NCBI GenBank assembly: GCA_963971305.1
Contig: OZ020303.1
Span: forward strand, 65,596,867-65,660,866
Reading direction: 5' to 3'
Length of the DNA: 64,000 nt
Source: Arcuatula senhousia
Taxonomy: Eukaryota; Mollusca; Bivalvia; Mytilida; Mytilidae
The notes under the pieces were generated by a model. That model searched no databases. It was not told where the DNA came from and was given only the letters and a program-made list of their open reading frames with translations. Below, piece after piece: positions 1 to 9,347 of the stretch (within the stretch, counting starts at the first letter, position 1; each line of letters opens with the position of its first letter). Both the position numbers and the translations under genes were made by a program.

Positions 1-159
1 TATAGGTGAAAAATGGTGCTTTTGGCCTATAGAATGAAAACTATTGCAGGTAGAAAAAAGCTGTTGCTTGCTTAAATGTTCAGCTCATTTAGCTCTACAA
101 AAGTATAGGGTCAACATCAAGACCAGGTGAGCGATTCAGGCTCCTGGGAGCCTCTTGTT
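1..159 (+). mobile_element. 3' end of HINE family A (pearl/Helentron-like)
   Basis: The window opens inside a tandem unit of a non-autonomous rolling-circle element and shows its complete 3' end. The inverted sub-terminal CCAGGTGAGC is followed by the perfect hairpin AGGCTCCTGGGAGCCT (138-153) and terminal CTTG (154-157). The same end occurs at 19.4 and 24.99 kb. The 5' part lies outside the window. It has no coding capacity. The HINE/Helentron assignment rests on architecture, not on a protein. Confidence 0.75.
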
Positions 160-1580
160 ATTTATCTCTGAGACCTATAGGAGTTGAAATATTGTGTTGT
201 GATTGCTCCCATTAAATAAACAAGGAGTGGGAGTTCATGTTTTTTACTTTACTGTCAAAACATCAGAAAAGACATTAATTGGTGATCGAATAACCAAGTT
301 AAAACCCCATATAAGATATTTCATTCAGTAGATAGCTATTCCTGGAAACATAACAGATGCCTAATTTGTCTTTCCACTTTGTTTTTCTTTAGGGCAATTA
401 ATAGACATTGTTCATCACCATATATGAAGACTTTTCCTCGACAACTGATCTAGGTCAATGGTACTCTTCTTGTCCTATATGTGCTTGATTATCAATATTA
501 GAATATATCATCCAGTGATGTTGTTTGTCTATATTTACTTCTGAGATAAGGCCTTTTCCAGTAGGGAAAGTTACCCAAAATGTCCCCCAAAAAGGGCTTA
601 CATTTTCCACAAATAAAGTTGAAAAACTCCCAAATGATGATTTTTGAAGCAAAAGAAATGTTAAATGATGTGTTTTGATTGCTAAATGATTGGTTTAAAT
701 AGTTTGTTCTTCATTTTCCTTTAGATCAATTTATATTCATAGGTAATTTTATCTGAAAATAGAGGTTTTATATGAAGGTAACTTTTCTAACTTTCCCAAA
801 ACTTGTGAAATCATGACAAAAAGGACAAGGACAGCTTTGAAGCCAACAAAATCATTGCCATTATAACCATGAATTACATCTGTACTCTCTTATACATGTA
901 TTCAAGTGTAAAGTGCATTAAGGTGACAATTTAATTCACACTGACACATCCAGAGGATTTGTACAAAGAAAATGGCCTTGGCAGTTGGCACCTTTAAAAC
1001 TGGTCTCCTTTTGTTGGTTGACTTCATGTCAGTATCCGATCTTTTGTTAATTTCTATATTTTCACCTTATTCAATCTGTACATTTTAAAATACTTAATTG
1101 AATATTTTTGTATTTTATCTGTATCATCCAAACCCAATTACTGCTACTTTTATAATCACTTTTTGACTATGCTTGATGTATAATTTATTCTTTTTTATGA
1201 TAATAAGTTCTCTTATATTGTTATTTGATAAAAACACCATTCCGTTTTAATAATGAAGGAATCAATTTGAATTTAGAAAATTTAAAAGCTGTAGACTGAA
1301 TTATTTCCCTTAGACCATGTTATGAATAGAAAGATTTAAAAAATAAAGTTATCATTACAATAAAGGATATATTTTGTTACACTTAAAAAGAAGGAAATGG
1401 TGTACATATGCATGACACAAAATCACAAAAACATTGAAATGAAAGAAAGCAAAAGAACCTAAATAATTATCTTTTGCTGTTTTTCATCCAACTTAAATTT
1501 CACCATCAATGCAGAACAAATGCTTGCTTCTCATTGCAAAAAGTTAAATTATGATGGCAAAACTAGCACCACTGTTCCTT
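160..1580. other. AT-rich stretch, nothing recognised
   Basis: No long reading frame, convincing splice-site/exon pattern, RNA gene or clear repeat was found. A 65-codon minus-strand frame at 455-652 shows no family resemblance and is treated as chance. Confidence 0.5.
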
Positions 1581-1585
1581 AAGGT

Positions 1586-2027
1586 GGGTTACATCCCAGC
1601 TCCTTTGTTCTAACAGGGGTGATCTGAGCCGGATCATCCCTTGGAATACCCTGTTCTACTTTTTCAACTCTATGGTTCCTTTTCTTTTGTTTTTCAAACA
1701 CGTTTTTTGAGAAATGTTCACTAAGTTGAACATAAGAAAATTATAAAGTCAACAACAAAGTTTTTTTGAAGATTGAAAAATAACATAGTTTCCACCGGGG
1801 TTTGAACATCAGAACTCACTGTTCCAAGTCTACCTTCTTATCCACTAGACCAAGAAACCGATGGAAAATCTACGCTAAAAAAATGTACATAAAGAATATA
1901 GAAGGGGCCCAATAAGGATACTCTATATATTATAAAAATGTTTTCTATTTGATTCTAAATGCACAAAATGTATTCTAATGTTTGTATTTAAATTTTACAT
2001 GATTTATTTTGAAGGCTGGGATGTAAA
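1586..2027. mobile_element. Small inverted-repeat element with a tRNA-like core
   Basis: GTTACATCCCAGC near 1587-1600 is mirrored by GGCTGGGATGTAA near 2014-2026, giving short inverted ends around about 440 bp. The interior holds the tRNA-like segment at 1788-1858. No coding capacity. Superfamily unknown; target-site duplications were not established because a palindrome abuts the right end. Confidence 0.4.
1788..1858 (-). other. tRNA-like / tRNA-derived sequence (probable SINE head or tRNA pseudogene)
   Basis: Read on the minus strand, this 71-nt stretch has an A-box-like TGGTCTAGTGGAT, a B-box-like GTTCAAACCCC, and a five-pair potential acceptor stem (GTTTC/GAAAC). The T-stem does not pair properly (CTGAT before GTTCAAA, CCCGG after), so a working tRNA is unlikely. 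A tRNA-derived SINE promoter or decayed tRNA fits better. Confidence 0.3.
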
Positions 2028-2133
2028 ATAGTTATTACATTCGGACTTGGTGTGTCAGTAAGATCACCACCTCCGGCCTCCGGCCGTCGGGGTGTTCTTT
2101 TACTGACACACCGCGTCCTCATGTAATAACTAT
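2028..2133. repeat. 106-bp near-perfect palindrome (foldback micro-element)
   Basis: The left arm begins ATAGTTATTACAT and runs through TTGGTGTGTCAGTAA. The right arm is its inverse, TTTACTGACACACCGCG then ATGTAATAACTAT. The G+C-rich centre (CCGGCCTCCGGCCG) forms the loop. The DNA or RNA would fold into one long hairpin. It resembles a minimal foldback MITE. Confidence 0.7.
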
Positions 2134-3552
2134 TACTAATGTTCACATATGTTGGTTAATCAGCAATTTTATTCCTAGCTTTCTATATGTCAAACTGATG
2201 AAGTTTTTGTTAATGGTTTAAGTTTATAACTTGGTAAAAATATTTTGCTTTAAATGACATAAACCACTCCATATGTCATTGACACAATTTTTATGCTCCA
2301 TATACAAAAGTTGGAGGACATACAGTGTTTGGTGGGTCCGTTTGTCTGTCCAAAATATTGTGAAATGGGGCATTATGTCTTTTGGACATTATAATTCTTT
2401 GAATTCTTCTAAGGAGTATGTGTTCTTAACATTGCATTACTAGTACTATTACTTAATTTTGTTGTTTCAAGACATATTTTTTGTCTCAAGACTGTTTATA
2501 AATACTTGTTAATTCTATTTATAGTTGGTTTACTCAGTAATTTTATTATGGAATAATTTTTCAGACTTCATGATAAGCTAACTTTCTAAATACTCATGTG
2601 AAGCCAACTTTATTTTGAAAATTCTTTTATTTAGGCCTCTATCTTGAACTTTTAGATTTTAGAGAAAGATTGCCATCCAAATTTAGCACCTAGATAGACA
2701 AATCCATTACCAAGTAGACTAAATGAATTTTATGAAACCCTAAGACATCCAGAGATAAAAATAACTTGTAGAAAAAACACAATTTGTTGAATGGTTTCTT
2801 ATAAAGTACTATAGCTGTACTGTATTTTTATATCTAAACAGGGGAAGGGAGACTCAATAAATTGCACTGAGTAACTTGGTGGGGAGGGAACAGATGATAT
2901 GGCCATTTGTTTCCTTTCCTTAAACATAGCAACCGCTTAATCATATTTCACTTTTCATAAGTTAGTTTTAGAATATTTTTTGCTGAGGTTAAGAATCATT
3001 TTGAATGAATTTTCTAGGTACATGTATTTTGTTTTTAACAAAATGAAGGTTTTTAGTTGCCCTCAGATAAGCATTCAGCTAGCAGGTTGTTTTCTACTCT
3101 GTGCCTACCTTACTAGTCTTAATTATGCTCGAGGCAAGAACTAGAGTTTTCAACTTTTCTTTATCTTAAGCTGTCTTTTCTATTATCTCCAAGTTAGCTG
3201 ATGTTTCTTTCCCTGTGATAGCCTCAAATCAGCTTAAGCTCAATAAGTTTTTTGCAAAACAAGATTAGACGAACTCAAGGACCTTGGACAATTTCTCTGT
3301 GAACTTATTTTTAGACCCTTATAAGTAGTTAATAATTTTATTATATGTGCAAATCATATAACCCCTAGCCTCAAGCTGTCGATGGGATATGCATATCAAG
3401 AATGACTTCCATAAAGAAGAATAAATTTTTTTTATAAGATTACATTATTTATTATGGTATAGTACAATGAGAAAAATGTCACAAAAATCATTTCAACCTC
3501 GGCCAGAAATTGTTATGTCTACATAAGGGAGCAACATCTTGTGTGAACTTAT
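2134..3552. other. Mostly unrecognised; decayed HINE fragment at about 2290-2420
   Basis: Around 2293-2420 the text ATGCTCCATATAC ... GGAGGACATACAGTG followed by GTCCGTTTGTCTGTCC resembles the 5' hairpin and simple-sequence region of HINE family F, but is diverged and lacks ends. Nothing else was recognised. Confidence 0.4.
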
Positions 3553-3622
3553 AATGACCCATTATCCAAACAGAATGTGAAGGATAAGGGACATTCTATG
3601 AGGAAGCCAGTAGGCTTCGAGG

Positions 3623-3743
3623 GTTAAATTGGAATATTTCCTTCATTAGGCTGTAGATGACCTTTTTTACAGGTAAAATCGATCACCTGTGAAAATCACT
3701 GAACCATGTCCTATAAATAGCCAAGTCACCCTTGCTACTGTCT
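3623..3743 (+). repeat. DIRS left inverted terminal repeat
   Basis: This is a near-exact inverse of 9227-9347, running from GTTAAATTGG to GCTACTGTCT. It contains the internal palindrome ACAGGT ... ACCTGT and a TATAAATA box at 3712-3719 that points into the element. The outer extension 3553-3630 pairs with the internal complementary region. Confidence 0.85.
3712..3719 (+). promoter_or_regulatory. TATA-like box in left ITR, reading into the element (antisense)
   Basis: TATAAATA sits in the left ITR, 14 nt upstream of the motif TGCTACTGTCT (3733-3743), the same module seen on the minus strand of the right ITR. It could drive antisense transcription across the element. Sequence evidence only. 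Confidence 0.35.
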
Positions 3744-3746
3744 CAT

Positions 3747-4135
3747 TTTAAAGTACAAGAGCAAAAGGATGACAATTACCAATCAAGGATAGAAAATAAA
3801 GCATTCATTAAAATCCAGGTTATGAATGAACACAAACCTGTAAAATAATCTTCCAACAAAGAAACCATAATTTGTTACTTCCACTTGACATCAAGCTAAC
3901 AAATAAAGTATGCCTGAACTGAACAATTACATACTAAGTTTCATACATAGCATAGTTTACTAAGTTTCATGCATTACCTATATCTAAACCATCTGACATT
4001 GCAGATTATGACTATGAATCTAGATCAAAAAGTAATTATTGAATCTATCGGGTGGGATTCTTCATACCAAGTTTCATACAATATGCATACAAAATATCAA
4101 AAGATATTAGGGAGGGTAATTTAACCCTCGAAGCC
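3747..4135 (+). repeat. Extra internal inverted repeat of DIRS, left arm
   Basis: Inverse and diverged copy of 7594-7950. Shared landmarks include TTCATTAAAATCCAGGTTAT, AAACCATCTGACATT, GGGTGGGATTCTTCATACC and AATTTAACCCTCGAAGCC. It lies between the internal complementary region and the left ITR, so the coding part from RT through YR is bracketed by this pair. Confidence 0.8.
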
Positions 4136-4238
4136 TACTGGCTTCCTCATAGAATGTCCCTTATCCTTCACATTCTGTTTGGATAATGGGTCATTCTATA
4201 TCATAAGCCATTCGGCTATTCTCTGGTTAAATTGGAAT
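4118..4238 (-). repeat. DIRS internal complementary region (ICR)
   Basis: Bases 4118-4195 are the inverse of the left outer end (3553-3630); bases 4191-4238 are the inverse of the right outer end (about 9333-9382). The two halves meet at TCATT, equal to the inverse of the AATGA found at both element tips. In DIRS elements this region is thought to template joining of the ends into a circle. Confidence 0.88.
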
Positions 4239-4597
4239 CTTTAAAGCTTAATTCAATAATTACGAAGGATGATTAAGATGACATATCAGTAGAGTCTGCT
4301 CTAGCTAAAGCTATGTAATAATAAAAAACACACAAAATAATTCAACTTTATATAAAGCATAATTGATTAACAAAGAAATCAAAACATCAAAGTCCATAGA
4401 GTTCATAATTCACTATTCATAAAAGTCCTAGTCTATACGCTGACCCATGGCAAACGGAATCCATTCTCAACTGATCGTCTGTACATGTATTAAGCCGTGA
4501 ACTCCACAGATCCACCCATATTTCATCCATAAGTCACAGTCCATCTGATGATCTCCACTGCTATAAAATAGGAAGCACAAATCAAATAATGCAATCT

Positions 4598-5725
4598 CTA
4601 TTGAGTATTAACAGAAAGAACTTTGTTCATAAAATCATTTGATTTTGCTGGTGCCTCCGAAGTGTGACGAAAATAAAATTTATGAAATGTTTTTGCTGAT
4701 TGCCAATTCGCAGTTTTCATAATATCATTTAAGGTTACCCCTGACATAAATGCTGCAGAAGCAGATGCACCTCTGTAAGAGTGTGCCTTAAATATGCTTG
4801 TATCAACACCAGAAGACTGCAATACCAACTTCAGCCATCTGGCTAGTGTACTCGTAGAAATTTTATTATAAGTCTTAAATGATATTAACAAATTTCTTGA
4901 TTTTCTTATCTGTTCTGTTTTCTTTATAAAGAACTTCAATGTGTATAAAGGACAAAGCTCTTTCAGCTCAAACTTGTCCAGAGACAAATTGGTAACAACT
5001 CTTTTAAGTTTTGAAGTTTTCATCAGAGGTGTAACAACAAAAAATACTGAGTTCTCAGTTAACGTCATTTTATCAAGATCCAAACTGACTAAAGTTTGAG
5101 CTCTTTGAGCTGAACCTAATGCTAAAATTGCTGCTAACTTCAAACAAAGATCCCTTAAGCTTATACTTTCCAATGGAAACAAACTTTTTAGGTAAGAAAG
5201 AACTTTACCAACATCCCATGTAAATTGATATCTTGGCAAAGGGGGTCTCAAATTGAAAACACCTTTCATGAACCTTGACAACATATGATTATCTATAAAA
5301 TTAGAGTGTCCAAATGAAGCCAGAGTCTGGCTAATAGCGCATTTATATGTATTAATACAGCTATAGGATTTATTATCCCTAAATAACATCCCAAGAAAAT
5401 TTATTAAATCTGAGACATTGGGAGCAACCGAATTAACTTTCTGTCTAACACACCAAATACACCACTTTCTCCATTGAAACTCATAAAGTTTTGTTGTGGA
5501 AGGTCTCCATGATTTGAGCAAAATGTTTCTAGCGATTCCTGAAAACCCTTGGTTTTTATAGGATTTCCTGATACTTGACAAACGACTAAAAACAACTTTC
5601 TTTTGTTCATTTTGTGCAATTCTTGGTTGTGTGCGAGTCGCAACAGATCTTTTCTGAATGGAAGGCTTACTGGATAAGAGATTAAACACTGCAACAATTT
5701 TGGAAACCAAGGCTGAGTGTGCCAC
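4598..5725 (-). CDS. DIRS tyrosine recombinase (YR)
   Basis: A 375-residue integrase-type tyrosine recombinase that would insert the circular DNA copy of the retrotransposon by strand exchange. Visible features are a basic N-terminus (residues 1-60), a SAM-like core-binding half (about 65-170), and a catalytic half. The first catalytic Arg is in GSAQR (R208), the His-x-x-Arg is HSYR (H315, R318), the Trp of the third box is W341, and the nucleophile is Y351 in KFYFRH. All expected residues except the poorly conserved lysine can be placed, so the enzyme appears intact. The frame overlaps the 3' part of the RT frame by 322 nt in another phase, as in DIRS-1-type elements; the first Met is used, but the true start may lie further in. 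Host or phage recombinases are excluded by the neighbouring RT and ITRs. Confidence 0.92.
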   Translation of the reverse strand: MAHSALVSKIVAVFNLLSSKPSIQKRSVATRTQPRIAQNEQKKVVFSRLSSIRKSYKNQGFSGIARNILLKSWRPSTTKLYEFQWRKWCIWCVRQKVNSVAPNVSDLINFLGMLFRDNKSYSCINTYKCAISQTLASFGHSNFIDNHMLSRFMKGVFNLRPPLPRYQFTWDVGKVLSYLKSLFPLESISLRDLCLKLAAILALGSAQRAQTLVSLDLDKMTLTENSVFFVVTPLMKTSKLKRVVTNLSLDKFELKELCPLYTLKFFIKKTEQIRKSRNLLISFKTYNKISTSTLARWLKLVLQSSGVDTSIFKAHSYRGASASAAFMSGVTLNDIMKTANWQSAKTFHKFYFRHTSEAPAKSNDFMNKVLSVNTQ

Positions 5726-7590
5726 ATTGGGACTACCAGTAAAGCTCTGCTTACCTTGTCTTCCTCCAACTTCCTCAGTACTTGTGGAATCACACTGAAA
5801 GGAGGAAAAATATATGGATTAAGATCTGACCAAGAAATAGAGAAAGCATCTGCTGCCATAGCTTCTGGATCAGGAAACCATGAAACAAAATTATCCAATT
5901 GTTTGTTTACCCTGGAAGCAAATAAATCAATATCAGGTCTAAAAAACATTGTACAAATATGTTCAAAAACCGTCTCATGGAGTTTCCATTCTGAAGAATC
6001 GCTAAAAAGCCTCGACAGATTATCTGGGCAAACATTCTCTGTACCTGCAACATGCACTGCTGAGAGAAAAACATTTCTGATAGCAGCCCAAATCCAAATT
6101 TCCTTGGTGCATTGAAATAAGGACTGAACTTTTCCACCCATGTTATTCAAATAATGAACTGCTGTTGCACTATCTGATTTAATGCAAATATGACAATCAC
6201 TTCTGTCTGAACATAAAGCTAATAATGCATACTTTATTGCTAATAATTCTAGTAGGTTTATATGAAATTCTGTTTCATGAGCTTTCCATCTTCCCTGAGT
6301 TTCAATTTGACAAAAAATTGCTCCCCAACCAACTAATGATGCATCAGTTTCTAAATAAAAATTTGGTGAGCCAAAGGAAATAGGCTTCCCGTGTGACTTT
6401 TCAACATTCTCAATCCACCAACTAAGTTCAGTTCTAGCTAAAGGGGACAAGGAAAACTTTTTATCATAATCTAGGTTATTTAACCGTAGAGAAGTACTTT
6501 TTTCTATATCAAGTTCCCTGCAATAAATTGGAGCAAGTAAAACAGCACATCTTGCTGAATTAAGTAGACCTACCAAAGCCGAAACCTCTCTGATTGAAAC
6601 GAGAACTGCGTTTAGCATTTTCTGACATTCTCTAATAATTTTTTGAATTTTTTCATCAGGCAAAAACACCTTAAATTCCACCGAATCAATGATGTAACCT
6701 AAGAAAACTATTCTCTGAGTTGGAATGAAGACTGACTTGTCTTTATTGACTCTAAAACCTAAAGACTCGAGTAAGTTTCTTAATAACACAGTATTCTCGA
6801 AGCATTTGTCATACGAGACGTTCTGAAGCAAGGAGTCATCAATATAAAAAAATGAACTAACACCAACTTTCCTAATGTGGGAAAATATTACTTTCATCAC
6901 TTTAGTAAAAACACGTGGCGCTGTACTAAGGCCAAATACCAGACATGTAAAAGAATATAATGTACCTTTCCACCAAAATTTCAAATATTTTCTATCACTC
7001 TCTCTGATTCCAATTGAAAAATAAGCATCACAAAGGTCAATGCTTGTATAAAAACAATTTCGAAATGTGGCATTCAGAACAGATTGCAAATTTTCTTGCT
7101 TAAAATGAAAATATTGAACAAATCTGTTCAAACTTTTTAAATTTAGGACTGGTCTAAATTTGTTATTCTTTTTACGGACTAGAAACAAATTTGAAACAAA
7201 CTGACCTTTTTCATTTTTCGACGGCACAATGGCCCCTTTTAATAAAAGCTCTTCAACTTCATGATCAATCAATTTGATTTCACTTTCTGAAAAATTTATT
7301 GGAGCAGCCACAAATTTTTGATATGGTTCGGTGTGAAATTCAATCTTGTAACCCTTTGCAATTGTATCTAAAATCCATGAATCAGAGGTTATATTTTCCC
7401 AAGCATTAGAAAAATTCATTGTTGAACCAGCAATAAATCTATCAACAATTACCTGAGAAGTCTCTAAAACTTGGGTATCGTCCCCTCTGACTTTGGCCTC
7501 TGCCACGAAAGCTTGAATTGGCCCCGGAGCTCCGGGGCAAGAGGAAACATGAGGGGTGGAAGCAGCCAATACCAGAATCAGCTGGGTCAA
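5404..7590 (-). CDS. DIRS reverse transcriptase / RNase H / Dam-like methyltransferase polyprotein
   Basis: A 728-residue polyprotein that copies the element's RNA into DNA. The RT domain spans about residues 115-330, with SIDLCDAYF (183-191) holding the first catalytic Asp and YIDD at 249-252 the other two. RNase H follows: D416 in LETDAS, E448 in ELLAI, D473 in KSDSA, H513 and D523 in PDNLSR. The C-terminal part has DLFASR (554-559), PDPEAMAADAF (573-583) and FPPF (595-598), the conserved block described as a Dam-like methyltransferase domain in DIRS1-group elements; its function there is not proven. The Met at 7590 gives the longest frame, but the first 60 residues are unlike RT and lie just after the extra inverted repeat, so the natural start is uncertain. 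No stops or frameshifts are seen. Confidence 0.93.
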   Translation of the reverse strand: MTQLILVLAASTPHVSSCPGAPGPIQAFVAEAKVRGDDTQVLETSQVIVDRFIAGSTMNFSNAWENITSDSWILDTIAKGYKIEFHTEPYQKFVAAPINFSESEIKLIDHEVEELLLKGAIVPSKNEKGQFVSNLFLVRKKNNKFRPVLNLKSLNRFVQYFHFKQENLQSVLNATFRNCFYTSIDLCDAYFSIGIRESDRKYLKFWWKGTLYSFTCLVFGLSTAPRVFTKVMKVIFSHIRKVGVSSFFYIDDSLLQNVSYDKCFENTVLLRNLLESLGFRVNKDKSVFIPTQRIVFLGYIIDSVEFKVFLPDEKIQKIIRECQKMLNAVLVSIREVSALVGLLNSARCAVLLAPIYCRELDIEKSTSLRLNNLDYDKKFSLSPLARTELSWWIENVEKSHGKPISFGSPNFYLETDASLVGWGAIFCQIETQGRWKAHETEFHINLLELLAIKYALLALCSDRSDCHICIKSDSATAVHYLNNMGGKVQSLFQCTKEIWIWAAIRNVFLSAVHVAGTENVCPDNLSRLFSDSSEWKLHETVFEHICTMFFRPDIDLFASRVNKQLDNFVSWFPDPEAMAADAFSISWSDLNPYIFPPFSVIPQVLRKLEEDKVSRALLVVPMWHTQPWFPKLLQCLISYPVSLPFRKDLLRLAHNQELHKMNKRKLFLVVCQVSGNPIKTKGFQESLETFCSNHGDLPQQNFMSFNGESGVFGVLDRKLIRLLPMSQI

Positions 7591-7593
7591 AGC

Positions 7594-7950
7594 GGCTTCG
7601 AGGGTTAAATTACCCTCCCTAATATCATCTGATACTTTGTATGCATATTATATGAAATTTGGTATGAAGAATCCCACCCGATAGTTTCAATAATTACTTT
7701 TCGATCTGGTTTATAAACACGATCTGTAATGTCAGATGGTTTAGACATAAGTTATGCATGGAACTTGGTATGTGCGTCTGTCAAAAATTGTGCAGTCAAG
7801 ATTTATTTTATTTGGTAGCAAGATGTCAAAGGATAGTTTGTCTTGTACTTTTATTAAGGTTTGTGTTATGCTTTATAACCTGGATTTTAATGAACGCAGT
7901 TTTTTTTTCTATTTTGATTCGTTGTCATCTTTTTTGCTCATCTTTAAAAT
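7594..7950 (-). repeat. Extra internal inverted repeat of DIRS, right arm
   Basis: Inverse of 3747-4135. It fills the spacer between the gag-like and RT frames. Its outer edge overlaps the last codons of gag (ATTTTAAAGATGAGC on the minus strand), and its inner edge carries GGCTTCGAGGGTTAAATT, a motif otherwise belonging to the element's end and ICR. Confidence 0.8.
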
Positions 7951-8941
7951 GAGGCTTCAATATCATCTTCCTACTAAATGATAGCTCGAAAAACAAACTA
8001 CATAGCATAGTCATTAGCTTTAATACATTTTCCCTAAGCTCAGTAACATTTACATTCCTTGTAGATAACAACTCGGCCAATTTAATAACTGGGACAATAG
8101 CTGTACCAAGCAACTTCTGATTATTTTGCATGAGCAGATCTATAGACTTGATATTCCTCCTTAAAAAGGCCCAAATTTCAGCATTAATGCGTGGGGGGAC
8201 AATAGTTTTACAATTTGAGGGAATTTTTATGTCCTTGACTACATTTTCTAGATTAGTTTTCTTTCTTGTTATCGCATTTACCATTTCGGCAATATTATCC
8301 TGGGCGCTCTCGCCATATACAACATCATCTTCAAAGATCTTAGGTAACTCAAATTTAAACTCGTCGTGCATTTGCACGTTCTCATGGGCAACCACAGCTT
8401 CATTTTGGGCATTTTCCTGACTGTTACCAAAAATATTAAATGAATTTACATCAACCGGAACCTCGTCAGTCAAAACTTCCGGTTCAATGGGTGCGTTCGA
8501 CTTATTGCTACTATTGTCAAAATACGTCTCCATAAATTCACCCAATAAATTATATAAATTATCAAAATTATCTGGCCGACTTTTGTCATTTACTTTCTTT
8601 TTCTTACCAGAAGATGGACCGGGACCAGTATCGTCCTCTAAAATTACTTTTCTCTTCATTGGAGCTTTACCTTTTTTGTTTTTCCCAGGACCTTTCCCTG
8701 GACCTTTTGACGAACTCGCCTTTGCCGTGTCGACATTCTTATTAACTTTCAGAGTATTCTTAGCGGAGTCCGCTCTCAAAGTCTCACTGTCTTCTACAGT
8801 AGAAAAGCCACTAAATTCTCTAGCCTCCTCGTCGGAAACAAATAACTGCATAACTTCTGCATCATTTGAGCTAGGAATATCAACATTGTCCGAGTCTGAC
8901 TCGGAGTCCGATAATCTCGGCATAACTATACGCAGGTCCAC
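7925..8941 (-). CDS. DIRS ORF1, gag-like structural protein
   Basis: A 338-residue protein expected to package the element RNA. The N-terminal third is acidic and serine-rich (SDSESDSD), followed by a Gly-Pro-Lys-rich basic stretch (KGPGKGPGKNKKGKAP, with KRK and GKKKK) that may bind nucleic acid or act as a nuclear localisation signal. Residues about 245-330 (PPRINAEIWAFL ... LLMQNNQKLLGTA) match the pattern I associate with DIRS ORF1 proteins: an INxEIW block followed by a helical region. The frame stops soon after KPHFKDEQK, just where the extra inverted repeat starts, so the C-terminus may be shortened. A second Met seven codons in is an alternative start. No zinc knuckle is seen, as is usual for DIRS1-type ORF1. 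Confidence 0.8.
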   Translation of the reverse strand: MDLRIVMPRLSDSESDSDNVDIPSSNDAEVMQLFVSDEEAREFSGFSTVEDSETLRADSAKNTLKVNKNVDTAKASSSKGPGKGPGKNKKGKAPMKRKVILEDDTGPGPSSGKKKKVNDKSRPDNFDNLYNLLGEFMETYFDNSSNKSNAPIEPEVLTDEVPVDVNSFNIFGNSQENAQNEAVVAHENVQMHDEFKFELPKIFEDDVVYGESAQDNIAEMVNAITRKKTNLENVVKDIKIPSNCKTIVPPRINAEIWAFLRRNIKSIDLLMQNNQKLLGTAIVPVIKLAELLSTRNVNVTELRENVLKLMTMLCSLFFELSFSRKMILKPHFKDEQKR

Positions 8942-9037
8942 GTGTCGTGGTAGAAAGCGCGTTTTACTTATATAATTAAACTTGTAGTCGTCTACAGCCT
9001 TAAAAGAAAATGAGACAGTAGCACTGACTGATGGGTA

Positions 9038-9045
9038 TTTATAGT
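9038..9045 (-). promoter_or_regulatory. TATA-like box upstream of DIRS gag
   Basis: Minus-strand TATAAATA about 95 nt upstream of the gag start, followed about 18 nt later by TGCTACTGTCTCATTTT. The same TATA-plus-TGCTACTGTCT module is found in both ITRs, so it seems to be a duplicated promoter unit. Inferred only from sequence. Confidence 0.4.
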
Positions 9046-9226
9046 CGCGACTAGGGGAAAGCCCCTCTGCGTCGACTTATACCAATCGGTATAGACTCGC
9101 TATGTGCCATGGGTCGTCCAGCCCATGACACACCACCGCCAGTGTTAGCTGCTCCAGAGTATCCTTTGTTGTCGCTGGAGCAGGGCCCGTCTTCCACCAC
9201 GGGGAGGTACTGGTCGGAATTCTGGA

Positions 9227-9347
9227 AGACAGTAGCAAGGGTGACTTGGCTATTTATAGGACATGGTTCAGTGATTTTCACAGGTGATCGATTTTACCTG
9301 TAAAAAAGGTCATCTACAGCCTAATGAAGGAAATATTCCAATTTAAC
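9227..9347 (-). repeat. DIRS right inverted terminal repeat
   Basis: Inverse of 3623-3743. A minus-strand TATAAATA box lies at 9249-9256. The outer extension 9333-9382 pairs with the ICR and ends at AATGA (9378-9382), directly against the next element. Confidence 0.85.
9249..9256 (-). promoter_or_regulatory. TATA-like box in DIRS right ITR
   Basis: TATAAATA on the minus strand with TGCTACTGTCT downstream. It is a candidate promoter for the genomic transcript running through gag, RT and YR. Confidence 0.4.

Noticed and set aside
1788..1858. Functional tRNA gene
   Set aside because: The T-stem does not pair and the anticodon arm is not convincing; kept only as tRNA-like.
2200..2215. CTGATGA as a further hammerhead core
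   Set aside because: No GAAA at proper spacing, no cleavage triplet and no flanking stem I.
5717..6137. Short frames on both strands inside the RT gene
   Set aside because: They are alternative-phase readings of the RT/RNase H/methyltransferase-like coding sequence.
8130..8975. Plus-strand frames of 96 and 162 codons
   Set aside because: They are antisense shadows of the DIRS gag-like gene.
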